Source: Vicugna pacos
Taxonomy: Eukaryota; Chordata; Mammalia; Artiodactyla; Camelidae
Length of the DNA stretch: 64,000 nt
Direction of reading: 5' to 3'
Assembly: GCF_048564905.1 (NCBI RefSeq)
Contig: NC_133007.1
Span: forward strand, 22,504,001 to 22,568,000
Positions 35,531-47,590 of this stretch are shown here, piece by piece. Position 1 is the first letter of the stretch; each line of letters starts with the position of its first letter. The position numbers were made by a program, and so were the translations under genes. The notes under the pieces were generated by a model. The model was not told the origin of the DNA and searched no databases. It worked only from the letters and a program-made list of their open reading frames with translations.

Positions 35531-37535
35531 TATTCCAGTATCTTTTTTCATGTTAAGTGTCCATGTAACACAGTTACGGCCGATGAGATGTGGTGGGCTT
35601 CTGCGTGGGATGGAGCCGGGTGGGCTAGAGGGCTTCTAGGGAAGCTTCTGCTACCCTGAAAAATGGGGCAGGTATTTCTGGTGCTGTCTCCTCTTCCTGC
35701 CTAGAGTGTGAACAGGATGGCTAGACATGCAGAAGCCATTTTGTGGCCTGCGAGGTGAGAGTCAACTTGTTGGACTTGGAAGGCAAGACTGAAAATGCAC
35801 CACCTTGGATGACCTGCTATGGACTTCTTAGTATGAGAGACAGGAAAAGTATCTTCATTAGTTAAAGCCACTGTCAATCGAGAAAGCTTTTCTGTATTGT
35901 CAGCTGGAAACACTCTAAATTTATATAACATCTTTCCCCTACCTCTCCGTTTCTTCCTCCTTTGCTTCTGCCTCTCCCTCCCTCTTATCTCTCTTCTCTC
36001 TGAATGCTTTCTTTTGTCTGTCCATGCTTGTGGATGGAGGAGATGGTACCCAAAAGGCCACGTGAAGGAAAACATTGCTGTAGCATATTCTTTTCCACTG
36101 GAGAGCATTTATCTAGTGCAGACACAGTGGAAAGGGCCTTTTGTAGCCTGGAGACCTCATACAATATATTAGCTGCAGAATACCAGTCAGCCTTGACTCC
36201 CACAGTTATTTTCCCAAATGTAAATACAGTACCGCCCCAACTGCGACATTGTTTCTCTGGGCATTTATTAGGTTCAACCTCATGAAATGGCTGATACTTG
36301 ATATTTTATATCTGATATTTTAACTGCAAATAGTTATAATTTCATGTGATGCAACCTGGGATGCAGATAGTCTTGGAGGGTTTTGGAAAACTCTGAAACC
36401 TAAATGAAATCATTTTATAAGCCAGTGAGCAGTTCAGCCCAAGTCAGTGGTTGAAAGTGATCTAGGTTTGGTTTCTCTTTCCATGTCAGCTCCGGGCACT
36501 TCTTCAGGCCGTCTGAAAGGTTCAGTCTCACACTCCGAAAGGAACAATTAACACTTCTAAGCTACATCTTTTTCTTATTTTCATCCCAGCTCAGTCTCCA
36601 GCTCAATTTTGCTATAGGCTCGAGTAGACAGACAACTACTAACTGTAAGCTCGAGGATTACACTGGATTTACAGACGTGAATTGTGGATAAAGGGAGTGG
36701 GGTATTACCATGCGTGCTTTTGTCTTGGAAAGTTCCTGAGAGGGTTGGACTGGAGCACCTTATTTTGGAGCCAGCTTGACTCCTCCAGCTTAACCGAAAA
36801 AAAGGACTTCAACGCTAATGACTATAGCTCTGCCCACTGGGCATTTATCATAAGGCATTTGTCATGGATATATCCATTGTTCCATAGGTCTTTCCTGACC
36901 GTAGAACAACCAGAAGGGTCAGAAATTATTGATCGCTGACCCTGTCGTCTTTATCCAGATATGTTTCTGGGCCTTAGTGCTGTTCCTTATCCTTCCTTTT
37001 TTCTGGTGGTATTTTAATGGCACAAGTGTTTTTCCGCGTCAAGATATTTTTTCTTCCTTGCCATCAGTGCCGATGTATCTGACAGTTACAAAAAGTACCC
37101 AGGAAAGATTACTGATGTTTCATTTTAATGAACATTATTAAGTTTGCTAAGAAGAACTATGGTTAATAGACATCCCCAATGAGAATGAACACTCCTGAAA
37201 AAGGTTTCTCTCTTCTTCAGACGGAGAGATTGTGAGGAAAGGTGTATCATTTACTGGAAGTTGGAGAAAAGTCAAAATTCAGAAACCATTGTTTAGTACA
37301 TTGGTTAATTGTTGACTTGGAAGAGTTTGTTCCAGTGACAAAATGCCTTGGGCAGATTTTCCATTTGTTTTTCTTGGCCTTGAATCTTCTGTACCTAGCA
37401 TAATGCCTGGCACCTAGTAGATGTGAAATAAATATAGATTTGTTAGATGAATGAAAAAGATGATTATGTGATATCAAAATTCTATAATCAGGAGAGGATT
37501 TTGTAAGACAAACACAGCCTTTACCGTTATATATG

Positions 37536-37594
<59 letters not shown>

Positions 37595-37859
37595 AATCCT
37601 TCTTGACATATATTTCTACAAGTTCCCAGTAGAGATGTCTTGGTAGTAGGCCTGAGTAATTTACTCACACTGTAACTCTCTGGTCTACATGAGCCAGGAC
37701 TCAGTAGGTAATGGGGAGAAAATGTTCTGTTTAGTTTACAACTTAGTCTGACCTGATAATATGTTATCCCTGTAGCTGATAATCTTTTGAAATAATTGGA
37801 CAATGCCTCCTGTTCTCATCTTCTTCCAGAGTGAGTGCATTTCCAGGGTTAATGACTGA
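35531..37859. other. Intergenic stretch, mostly unassigned
   Basis: 37390-37455 is an L2/MIR-type end (GCATAATGCCTGGCACCTAG). Open frames at 35701-36285 on both strands overlap each other and show no known domain. No gene seen. Confidence 0.4.
37528..37592. repeat. (TA)n microsatellite, about 65 bases
   Basis: ATATATGTATATATATAA followed by an uninterrupted TA run to 37591. Likely length-variable. Confidence 0.93.
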
Positions 37860-38650
37860 ATGTAGAAAAGGGAACTTGCGTAAAGGGTCCTCAGTTCCTT
37901 TTGATGTCCTTATTCTTTCTCCCATGTGAGTCCCGAGAAGGTTTATTCAGTTCATTGACTTTTCGCCCACCTGCCTCCTGGACTTCTCTCAGGGTCTAAG
38001 AGACTCTCTCCTTGACCAAACTTGAGTCAGGTTCCTCTAAGTCCTCTTCTCAACAAGGCTTTGACATTGGGCTTCTGTGTCTATTCTTGTCAGGTCCACA
38101 TCACCCCATTTTAGCAAGAATCCTGTGAAGTCAATTTAGAAATGGTCCCTCATCCTTGGTATCTAATCAAATTCCTCATTCTCCACCCTTGATATCTGTT
38201 CACCCTGGTCTGCCTTTAGCAAGAATTTTGTCAAGTCAGTTTAACCGGAATTTCCTTTACCTCAATGTTTCCCCTTTGTGACATCCTGATTCCCACTCTG
38301 CTCCTTGGTTATAAATCCCCACTTGTGTGTACTGTATTTGGACCTGAGCCCAGTTCTGTACTGAGGTCTCTCCCTTCCTCCCCCCATCTCAATATTTGTG
38401 AATAAGATAAGCTTTAACTACTGTCTGGCTGTGGCTTTTCTTTGACATATGTAGTGCCATGGCTCAGATCGGATCAGATTCATCATTGGACTCGTGGATT
38501 TCTCACCCAGGTCCTAACATGCAGCACCTTTGACAACTTTGTCTTCAGTCTTGAGTCTAGATTGTTCAGGGAGCCATTGGTGAGTCCAACTCCTGAACCA
38601 GGGCTGCAGATAACAGTCCGTTGACAAAGTTTGATTCTTAAGATTCTGAG

Positions 38651-38750
38651 GGAGGCTGGTGGGTATAGCTCAGTGATAGGGTGCCTATTTAACATGCATG
38701 AGGTCCTGGGTCCAATCCCTAATACCGCCATTAAAAAAAACAAAACAAAA
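38651..38750 (+). repeat. Camelid tRNA-derived SINE (Vic-1-like), diverged
   Basis: A box GGGTATAGCTCAGTGATAGG at 38661-38680, B box GGTCCTGGGTCCAATCC at 38702-38718, then a CCGCCATTAAAA tail with a CAAAA-rich end. It is not a tRNA gene: the acceptor stem does not close. Confidence 0.85.
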
Positions 38751-38839
38751 CAGTTAAAAAGATAGATTGAGTATTGTCTCGAAGCTGGGTTAGAGGCCCA
38801 GGCTTCTTTCTTTGCAGGGTAACTACTGGGCTGTAAGTC

Positions 38840-39070
38840 TTCCTGGCTCTTTGTTTTGAGTACGGGTTTATTCACTCCCTGACTCCTAGGCTCGGTTCTC
38901 TGTTTCAAGTGGAAATTCACTTTCTGATCTCCTGGGCTAGAAAATTGCTTCCTGGCTCTTTGTTTTGAGTAGGAATTCACGTTCTTACTTCCAGAGCTAG
39001 AAAATTTCTTTCTGGCTTTTTTTGTCAAGTGGAGATTCACTCCTTGACTCCTAGGCTGGAAAATTTTCTT
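38840..39070. repeat. About four degenerate 58-60-base repeats in the ERV leader
   Basis: Units of the type 'CTGGCTCTTTGTTTTGAGTA ... GCTAGAAAAT' recur at about 58-60-base spacing. They explain the long minus-strand open frame over this stretch. Confidence 0.7.
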
Positions 39071-41814
39071 CTTCTGCCCTTTGGAGGCTTCTCTGTTTTC
39101 TGTTTGATTCTGCTTCTTCGTGGGAGCTTCTAAGTCAACTGAAACCCCATTCTTGAACTCCTACTGACTACATGTTCTACTAATTTTTTCTGTTTCCTTC
39201 CTTGTTGGCATGATTTTACCAAGGTTAATATGCAACTTCAGCAGCTTCTTTGGGAAACTGAAGATCTCCCCAAATTGTTTCCCCTAAGACCTCTCTCACC
39301 TTCTCACTGCTTCCACTCACCCTTCCTCCTTCCATCACCTTTGATATTTCCCTCAGCTCCTCTGAATCCTTTGATATGCCTCCCTTCAAGCTCCTAAGTC
39401 CTCCATCCTCTGTTCACTCTGCCAGACCTTCTTCCTTCTCACTTCAGCCCCTCAGGCACTTGAACATTATGCTCCCTGCTCCCATTAGGGCTCTCAAGGG
39501 ACTCGAGGACCCCCAAAAGCAATCTCATGAGGTTGAAAAGGAGAAAAGAAAAGAAGGCAGTTGGAAACGGACTGGCTTTTTTATCTACTCAGATTTTGGA
39601 GGCACCTGGACAGATGCTTGATGTCCACTTAGTCTCTCACCTAAAATGTAGTCAATAGTGTGCATAAAACAGGGCAAAAGATCATAAAAATCCCTGCGAA
39701 TACTGGTAAAAGGATTTAACCTTCATATTGAGTAGTTAACCTTGACTTGTTCCATCTGTCAGAAACACAATTCAGGTAAAATATAGAGTGGAAATAAACC
39801 AGTGAGTCTTTGTATTACTGTATTTACCTGACTCATGGCTAACATTTATACATAAGCATAAGATGTCTGTTGGCAGCTGTCTGCATGTATGCTTATGGAT
39901 GTATGTACATATGTTATGCAAATGTCATATTTTCCCTACTTTGGGATGGTATTACCAAATAAATTTGTAAAATCCTCTTAGGAACTCTATTTAAATCAGC
40001 TTAGAGGTAAATGAGTGTGTAATTGAATATTACTAAAACCTTCAGAAATAATAGAAACTAACCCAAATGCTTTTCAAGTTTTTGTGATTTGAGTAACTCT
40101 GTGAAAACTATTTTCATATTGTTGATTGAATAAAAACAGCTATGCCTTCTGAGTTATCAGCATTAATAATAATATGAGCATACATTTTTATTCTACTTGG
40201 GTTTGGGGTCAAATAAGGTAATATGATATCTATCAGATGTTTGATTATAAATTTTATAAGTTTAGTCTTAAAAACAAATGTACAAGTAAAGATGCAATAA
40301 AAACGAATTGCTTGATATCTATTCCTTCATGTAAATCAAGCACAGCAGTAAAACAGACAAAAAAATCTCCTCAAGCATTTACCTTACTTTTTTAAGGCTT
40401 TTTTGTTTCCTTTTGATACTTGCCTAATATGCTGTAAAAATACTTAACAGGGAAAGAACTTGAGATGATGGCCAGCTTTGTGTAACGGCATCATTATATG
40501 TTTGCCTAGAAATAGTTTCCAAAATATTTTGGCAACTTACAACCTTAGAGTTATGCTAGGTTATGTAATAGATATTCCTTAAATATCTCAATGATTTCTG
40601 CGTAAGATAAACTGCTGAAACATTTGTTACTGAACATAAATTTAAGTTTTTATGCTTTTGGCTTTTAAATTTTAGTTGATACAGAGAAGCTAAATATATC
40701 TGAATCTGTTAATACGTTCTTTTTGCCACATTGGAAAAAATGAAGCATGAACCTGTAAAATCGTGAGATGTTGCATTAAAAAACTTCCTGGGCTGCCACA
40801 GAATGCTGGTCTGTGACAGGCAGTTCACCATTGTCTACTTCCTAGTTTTTTTCTGTAAAAGAAAGGTTACTAATGGTTAAAACATTATAACCAGTGTATG
40901 AAAATGAAACCACCAAAAATAATAAGGGAAACAACTTGTTAGGCAAAGTATACAGAAAAACAGGAAGTTGTGTTTTTGATAAGGAAAAGTTTGTAAGGTA
41001 AGCTTGTGTGTTTTCATTAAGGGAAAAAGAGAATAATTTTGTCCGAAAGTAAAGTGATTGGTTGTTCCATAGTGAGAAAGAGGAAAATATAGGAAAAAAA
41101 ACTGAATGGATATATAAAATTGTAAAGGGCTTTGAGGAAAGTAATTTAATGTATGATTAAGCTGGCTAAGATTGGATAGATTTATTTATAAGGCTTAAAA
41201 AAATGAGCTCAAAAGTATACCGATACAAAACTAGAAACCGTTTTTCTTTCTGTTGATATAACAAGGTTTTCTTGGATTGTTGGTCTGTTTTAATAGATTG
41301 TCAAAGATTTTTCCTTACTTTTTAGGTAATCCACCTAGGAAACAAAGAATCTGTTTCTTAGCATAATTTCCTGTGCCTTATGTTAACCTTATCTTTGATT
41401 ATTTAAGAGAACCAAGTCTTATCACGTTTTAAAGAGCTAAAGGTTTTTTTGGTTTTTTTATACTTTTGACAATTTTGCCTTCCTCAAATCGGATCCTAAA
41501 TGAAATCTTCTTGACTTCAAACTGACTGAGATTTCCCAGAGGCCCCCTGGAAAGTCTCAAAGGATTTGTTCTCTCACCTTGTGAAAGGAGAGATGTTAAA
41601 CTAATTTGATTTATTTGATAGATTGGATTGCATGGAAAGGCATTGTCAAATGAAAGATGTCAACTTTCATGGGTTATATTTGTATGAGTAAATATTAATG
41701 TAAATATTTTAGAAATTATATTAAGTTCCTAAAAATTTGTCAGTACTCTCTCTGTCCATGATATGTTCAATGTAATGTTGTCAGTCATAATTTTAGTAAT
41801 TATTTTAATATGTA

Positions 41815-42182
41815 GAGAAAGACAAATACCAGATATATTACTTATATTAGAATCTAAAAAATGACACGGAAGAACTTATTTACAAAACAGAAATACACTC
41901 ACAGACGTAGAAAACAAATTTAGAATTACCAGAGGGGAAAGGGAGGGATGGAGGGATACATTCAGAGTTTGGGGTTAACAGAAACACACTACTATATATA
42001 AAATAAGTTAAGTGACAAGGTCCTACTGTATAGCACAGGGAACTATATTCAATCACTTACAATAACCTATAATGGAAAAGAATGTGAAAAAGAATATATG
42101 TATATGTATAACTGAATCACTGTGCTGTATACCAGAAACTAACACAACATTGTAAATCAACTATACTTCAGTTTAAAAAGAA
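41815..42182 (+). mobile_element. L1 3' UTR fragment, sense
   Basis: AGAACTTATTTACAAAACAG, GTCCTACTGTATAGCACAGG, AATAACCTATAATGG and CATTGTAAATCAACTATAC, ending in a short A-rich tail. Sequence on both sides may be the same ERV1 internal part, in which case this is a nested insertion. Confidence 0.88.
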
Positions 42183-44284
42183 GTTGAGTGTCATGGAAGC
42201 AACCAAATACTCTTATCAGATGAACTCTTCTCAGATCTTACCATGGCCACTTTGTCTCTCATCACCCACAGATAGTTTTTGTTTGACTCTGATTCTTCCC
42301 TGAAAGCATTTGTAGTTATCTACAGACCAGTATGCTTTGTCTTCTCAGAGACCCTTGGAAAGGACTATGACAGGAGCCCTGGGCTGTGGGATTCTGATGG
42401 CTTTGCTGCCATAACTGAGATGATACCGCTGGACTGAGTCAGGATTTCTAGAACTCTAAAAGAGAAGCTGACAGATTCATAAAACTGTCCACCTAAGATG
42501 AAGGAGAACAAGGATTAATTTTATAGGACTGGATGAACTGATAAAGGATGGTTGTGGTTTTGGTCTGGGGCAGTGCTGGATTTTTCACATTCTATTTTCC
42601 GGATGTAAGGAATCCTGTTCTCTTTTCTCTTAAATTATCTGTACTTGTAACAATCAGTAGATTATACTTTTGTAAACAAAAAATGAAACATTTATCTTTT
42701 CCCCCTGCCTCATCCCTCTAGAATTTGCATTAATGTTTGCAGAAAGTTACCCTCATTATGTTTCATTAAATAAAGTAGGCAGAGTCATGTCTGTTTTTGT
42801 TTTGAGTATTTAAAATATAAAATCACAGGAAGATGCATCATAAACAGAAAACACAGTTTTAAATCAGGAGGTAGCAGTGGGAAACTAGACATTTCCTGTC
42901 AACAGAATACCTGGCTGTCTGTTCACGTGCATGTTTTCCTCCTGCTTGGTGGGGAGGCTCTTGGGACCTGACTTACAAGAAACCTGCACAGCTCTTCCGC
43001 AGCTTTTAGGAAATCTTTGTAGGTTCAAATGGCAACTCGGTCTAACTTAATCATCTGTTTCTGGAAGCTTCTGTTTTCATTGCATTGTGCTGTGCCTATG
43101 TGTGTGCCTTTCATCTGTTTTTAAGTTGTCTCATTGGTTGGCTTCAACTTATTATTTTGGAGGGGGGGTGGTTAAACTCTTGGATTCTTCCTGAATTCTT
43201 GCTTTCTGATCTTCACTAACTCCATTCTCTACAAACCAGGGCCAGTACCCCTGTGACATGCTTCACTGGAACTCTCTCCTAAATCTGGCATCTTTTGAGA
43301 AAGGAGTTGAGAGAGTTGAAATTCACTCTCCCTAAGCACCAACTAAGAACAGAGCAGTGTGCTATGTATTTTACATACAAATAGCAACAATAACATAATA
43401 AGCAATGTATATAGTATACTAATATTATTTATTATAATACCATTTATTACATGCCAGTCAGCAGGATGAATATTTTATATGGAGGACCTTCAGACAGGTA
43501 GTCAAATCCTGCAACAGCATGTATTCTGTGCCGAAATATTTGACTTCTTCCCTAAGTGCCTGGAATCTCACAGAGGTCTTAAGCAGAGGTGACATGAGTA
43601 TCATTCAGACTGTAACACTTTCTTGATGACCCGGGGGCACTGTAATGTTACCATTATTTTACAGTGTTCCAGGGGTGCTGGAGGTAAGGATTAGCCTTTC
43701 CCTGCCTGGCCCCAGACAGCCTGCTTGCCTCGTTTCCAGACTCGGCATTTTATTAGAGCAGGTCTGGGATGTGCCACAGAGGAATGAGGAGCAGTCGCTT
43801 TTAAAGAGAAGAGCAACCCAGACCCGTTCTGCCTTTGTTTGTATTAACTGTGACCTGGAAATCCAATTTTAGCAGACCCTTAATTAAATTCTGTAGAAAT
43901 AAATAGTTGTGAGTAAAATAAGAATAAACTCCACCGAGTGGGAAGTCTAAGAGTTTCTCCTACTGATCAAGTGTTATACCTCTTATTTTTTTTTTCCTTA
44001 CAGCAAATTTTGTTTTTGTTATATCCCGATTGTTCCTTATTTTCTGAATAATAGCAAAACTCAAAAATATGACCCTTCAATGAGAAGTGTTTGGGGCCAG
44101 GAAAAGTACTGAACAAATCAATAGACAGGAAATTCAAAGAAAAGAGCAGTAGCCACAGGGCGTGAGAAGAGCTGCCTTCAGAACTGGTCTTTTCGTGTGG
44201 GTAGTTTTCCTTCCCACGGTCTTTGTCCTCTTGGAACAGAACTTCAGCTCCACTTCTGGAGCTTGAGCACATCGTCCTGCGTTT
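42183..44284. other. Intergenic stretch 3' of the second pentraxin
   Basis: 42183-42590 may still belong to the ERV1 internal part. 43990-44160 matches the 3' flank of the pentraxin at 19692. The open frames here have no known domain. Confidence 0.4.
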
Positions 44285-45028
44285 CTTAGCCCAGTGCCCA
44301 CCAGTCCAGGACGGTGGGTTTGATGTAGATCCCACCTCCTAGAGATGGCACAGATACAAATCCCCAGTCCCTCCCTCGAAGGACTGGCTCTGATCAAACC
44401 CACCTCTACAGGCATCCTGCTCCTGCACCGGGACAGTCTTGGGTGAGCCCCCCGCAAAGTAACCCTGTCTCAGTCCCTTTCTTCCAAAGGCTTCCTGTTG
44501 CCCCAGAGCTCAGCAGTGCCTGAGGGAGGACTCCCACTGGCACGGATGTGCCCTGGGGCAAGGAACTCATTATAGACCTTAGAGAAAATCTTGTCACTCG
44601 CAGTGATAACATTGTACTCTGCAATTCTAGGCTTGAAAATGATCATCTCATTGTTCTTGGTCTGGAGCTGTAGGAGAAGAGGTTGTAGGCGTGGAGAGAG
44701 GTCTATGTTAAGACAAAGGCACGTTTCTCCAGCTGTGTGATCACTCTCCACATGAGTATTACTGGATCATTTAGGAAAAATAAACACCTTCCTACTCATG
44801 TCTGTGAGAGAAGGGAATATAATAATCTTCACCTAAAATGTGAACAGGAGAAATCATAAATTGAATCTTGTATTCAGCAACATCTAGTCTTTCCTTCCTG
44901 TGGTCTGTCCCTCCCATCTCCACCTCCCCTATCACATATACACGTATGCCCTTGACCTTCCAACCTGTCTGAGCAAAGACTTCTAGGAGACTGATGAGGA
45001 CAGATACCCATAGCAGCAGCTCATACAT
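44285..45028 (-). pseudogene. Second pentraxin pseudogene (SAP/CRP-like)
   Basis: Minus strand. Exon 1 (45028-44965, 64 bases, same length as in the copy at 20468) reads MYELLLWVSVLISLLEVFAQT, a good signal peptide close to SAP, with a GT donor. The intron is about 163 bases. Exon 2 starts at 44801 with DMSRKVFIFPK, which resembles CRP more than SAP, and meets a TGA at once. Further on, pieces in changing frames are recognisable: KNNEMIIFKPRIAEYN, a loop near 44560, the part before the EQD calcium site near 44420, and LDWWALG near 44300. Its 5' flank matches that of the copy at 20468 closely, including the stretch before the ATG. More decayed than the first copy. It is the pentraxin partner of the OR gene at 52954 in the duplicated block. 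Confidence 0.85.
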
Positions 45029-45813
45029 GTTCTTGGCCTGGGGCTGTTACAGAAGCAGTGGTGACCAGGATGAGTGTAGCAGACAGCACAGTGGTTGGTT
45101 ATCTACCCAGCTTCTGACTCAACCTATGAAGATCCCATCCCACCTGTTACAGGTAGGGACTCATTAGATATTTGTTGAATTAAATAAGCAGTAGTACAAA
45201 TTTGTAGAATTAAAAAGTGAAGATACAATTAAGGGAAAAATACTGAATTGAGGACTTTGCTGTGTTTATCCCCATGGATTAAAGATTCTTAGAGTTCAAA
45301 GAATATAGCAGTTTCCTGATGCTTATAACTTCTCATTGTGAATCAACAAACTACTAGTGTAGTTTGTGAAAACACCTCAAACAAATAAGGTTCTTCCTTT
45401 TCCTCTTTTCCTTTTCCTTACTGAAAGATGTAGAATTAAATCCATTAGATGGGACCAAGCAAAGAAAACACTCACAGTCAGAGGAGGGAATAATTGGGGA
45501 ATGGTGGTGACCAAGAGCAAGTGAAGAGGGCTGGGGGGAGGGGGAGGTGGCGGTGTAGGGAATAGGAGCCAGTCCAGGGACCAGGAGCTGGAGCAGGGTG
45601 AGAACGTGTGTACAGGTGAGGGACAGAGGTAGGAAGGGAGAGTAGTTATGTACAAGGGAACTGATAAAAATAAGAAAATGTATTAAGGATAATGGGCACC
45701 TGATTTCTCACTGTTGGAAAAGAGAGTTGAAGGTACAGAAATGAAGAAAATCTGAGTATATCCTGCAGTGTTAGATAGAAATTAGAGGTATTGCTGTGAA
45801 CTCATGGTTTTCA

Positions 45814-45848
45814 GTGTGTGTGTGTGTGTGTGTGTATGTGTGTGTGTT
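45814..45848. repeat. (GT)n microsatellite
   Basis: GT run with one TA interruption. Confidence 0.93.
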
Positions 45849-46022
45849 CCCAAGCTGTCCCAAAGCAAGTGGCTGGAAGCAGATCCAAACCTTGTCATCT
45901 ACATGTACTGTATATCACCTAAGGGAACCAGGGATCTTGGAGAAATGGCTAATTCCAGGTCTAAGGCAGGGACAGTACAAGAGAGCTTGGAATATATTAT
46001 ATACATATGTATACAATTCCAA

Positions 46023-46062
46023 TATGTATGTATGTGTGTGTGTGTTGTGTGTGTGTGTGTGT
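46023..46062. repeat. (GT)n microsatellite followed by a T run
   Basis: TATGTATG then GT units with one break, then nine or more T. Confidence 0.92.
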
Positions 46063-46679
46063 TTTTTTTTACCAGAAAAGAAGGAAACAATCAAAGAATA
46101 ATGTAGACCCATACTAAAGCCAGCTTGAAGGGGATCCTGCTGACCAAACTGGAAATAACTTAAGATTCAATATAAATAGTGAAAGTAATTATCACTCATT
46201 GAATAAAATAGTAAACAATGAATCTAAAATGATATAGGTGAATAATTGTTTGGTAAAGAACAAGCTACTTATATAGTTTCATACTGCCTCCCTGAAAAAT
46301 ATTTATTAATTTAAAAGAGAGCTAGTAACTTTGAAGTAGAGAATCTTCATTTATACCACCTTAAGCAGTCCGACTGAGCATCATTAGAAATGGGATACTT
46401 CAGAATCATGTGGCTCTTGAGAGCATGTAGTGAAAGAACATAGCATTGCTTTTGCCCTGCCAAAGATCCATAATCCGAGTCTGAGCACGAGAGGACATTA
46501 GACAAGCTGAACTTCAGGGACTTTAAACAAAATACCTGACCTGTAATCTTTGGAAATATCCAGGTTACAAAAGACACGGAAAGACTGAGGAACTGTTCTA
46601 GATTATAGAAGATGAACAAGACATTCCAGTAAATGCACAGCTTGGTTCTGAACTGGAGTGTTTTGTTATCAGGGACATG

Positions 46680-47590
46680 GTTGGGACACTTGGAAAAACA
46701 CTGAATGGGATCCAAGGATTAGATGATAGTAATGAATCAGTGTTACTTGCCTGATGTGGGTGGTTGCTTTGTGGTATGTAGGCGAATGTCCTTGTTTGTA
46801 GGGAATACTAAACTATTCCATGGTGGTGAGCCCTGTGTCAACAGCTACTCTATGGTTCAAGGAAAAAAGTTCTCTGTATTGTACTTTCAGCTTTGCTGTA
46901 AATTTGGAGGGAAAAAAGGATTTAGAGAGAAAAACTGGTACTCAGTCTTGCCTGAGACGAGAGACGAGCTGTAGTAAAAAGGAAAGAAAATTATTTGGGA
47001 CGTGGGAAAAATGGAGATGAACATTTGCAGATTTTCTAGACAGACATGCATCTTGGGTAGCCATTCACTCTGAAGAGACTAGCCTCTTTGGGAAGTGATG
47101 TTCTCAATCAGGTAGAAGAAAAGAGGTACGGCAAGGGGAGGGGAGTCTAATTCACCTCCTGCTCTCTTTTCTAGAATAAGTCATTCTTTCTTAGGGCCTT
47201 GGGGGAAAGCATTATTGGGTCATGAGGAATCAGAAGGAAGAGGGTACTTTCCATTTCAGAAGGGGAGGCATTGAAATTGTGATATACAAAACTGAACCTT
47301 GGGTCTAATTTGTTTTCTGTCAGTAAATGTTTACGTGAAAGGGAGTGATTCTTGACTCAGTACCTTTGTAATGTTACTGTGTTAGGTAAGAGCATTTCCT
47401 TTTTCTTATGAAACTTTCATGCAAGTATTTAAGAGTGCCAGGGGCATGGTGTGTCCACTAATTTAGAGTTAGAGATGATGAGACAAATGGGGCAAAAAGT
47501 AAACAATTGATAAATCCAGGAAAAGGATATGTGGGAGTTCCTCGTTTCATACTTGCAACTTTCTGTAAGTTTGAAATCTTGTTAAAAATA
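46680..47590 (+). repeat. Old interspersed repeat, family not settled
   Basis: 46720-46880 (GCGAATGTCCTTGTTTGTAG) and 47500-47590 (ATACTTGCAACTTTCTGTAAG) are the middle and end of a repeat I know from mammals but cannot name. The part between is unassigned. Confidence 0.4.

Larger units (their letters stand above)
37860..41810 (+). mobile_element. ERV1-class retrovirus fossil: LTR plus leader/internal part
   Basis: 37860-38447 looks like an LTR: a TATA-like TTATAAATCC near 38310, an AATAAGATAA polyadenylation-like site near 38401, and an end in TTTGACA. It is followed by a leader (38448-38640, 38770-39070) and a gag-like Pro/Ser-rich stretch (39300-39640), then AT-rich sequence to about 41810 that I think is more of the internal part. 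A camelid SINE sits at 38651-38750 inside it. No complete 3' LTR seen. Broken, many breaks, no long frames. The class is judged from the LTR layout; age probably tens of millions of years, older than the SINE. Confidence 0.55.
45029..46679. other. Intergenic with two (GT)n tracts
   Basis: 45029-45130 matches the 5' flank of the pentraxin at 20468. 45150-45200 is an L2-type end. (GT)n tracts at 45814-45848 and about 46023-46062. 46120-46330 looks like part of an old element whose further pieces are at 46680-46880 and 47500-47590. Confidence 0.45.

Noticed and set aside
35701-36285. Frames of 72-135 codons on both strands
   Set aside because: Mutually overlapping on both strands, Arg/Lys-rich from a purine-rich run; no domain.
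38651-38718. Possible tRNA gene
   Set aside because: A and B boxes are present but the cloverleaf does not close and the 3' part is a SINE tail.
38483-39040. 185-codon open frame on the minus strand
   Set aside because: It runs antisense over the SINE and the degenerate repeats of the ERV1 leader; the repeated peptide units follow the DNA repeats. No protein family recognised.
45377-45655. Pro-rich minus-strand frame of 92 codons
   Set aside because: Produced by a G-rich low-complexity run (GGGGGGAGGGGGAGG type).
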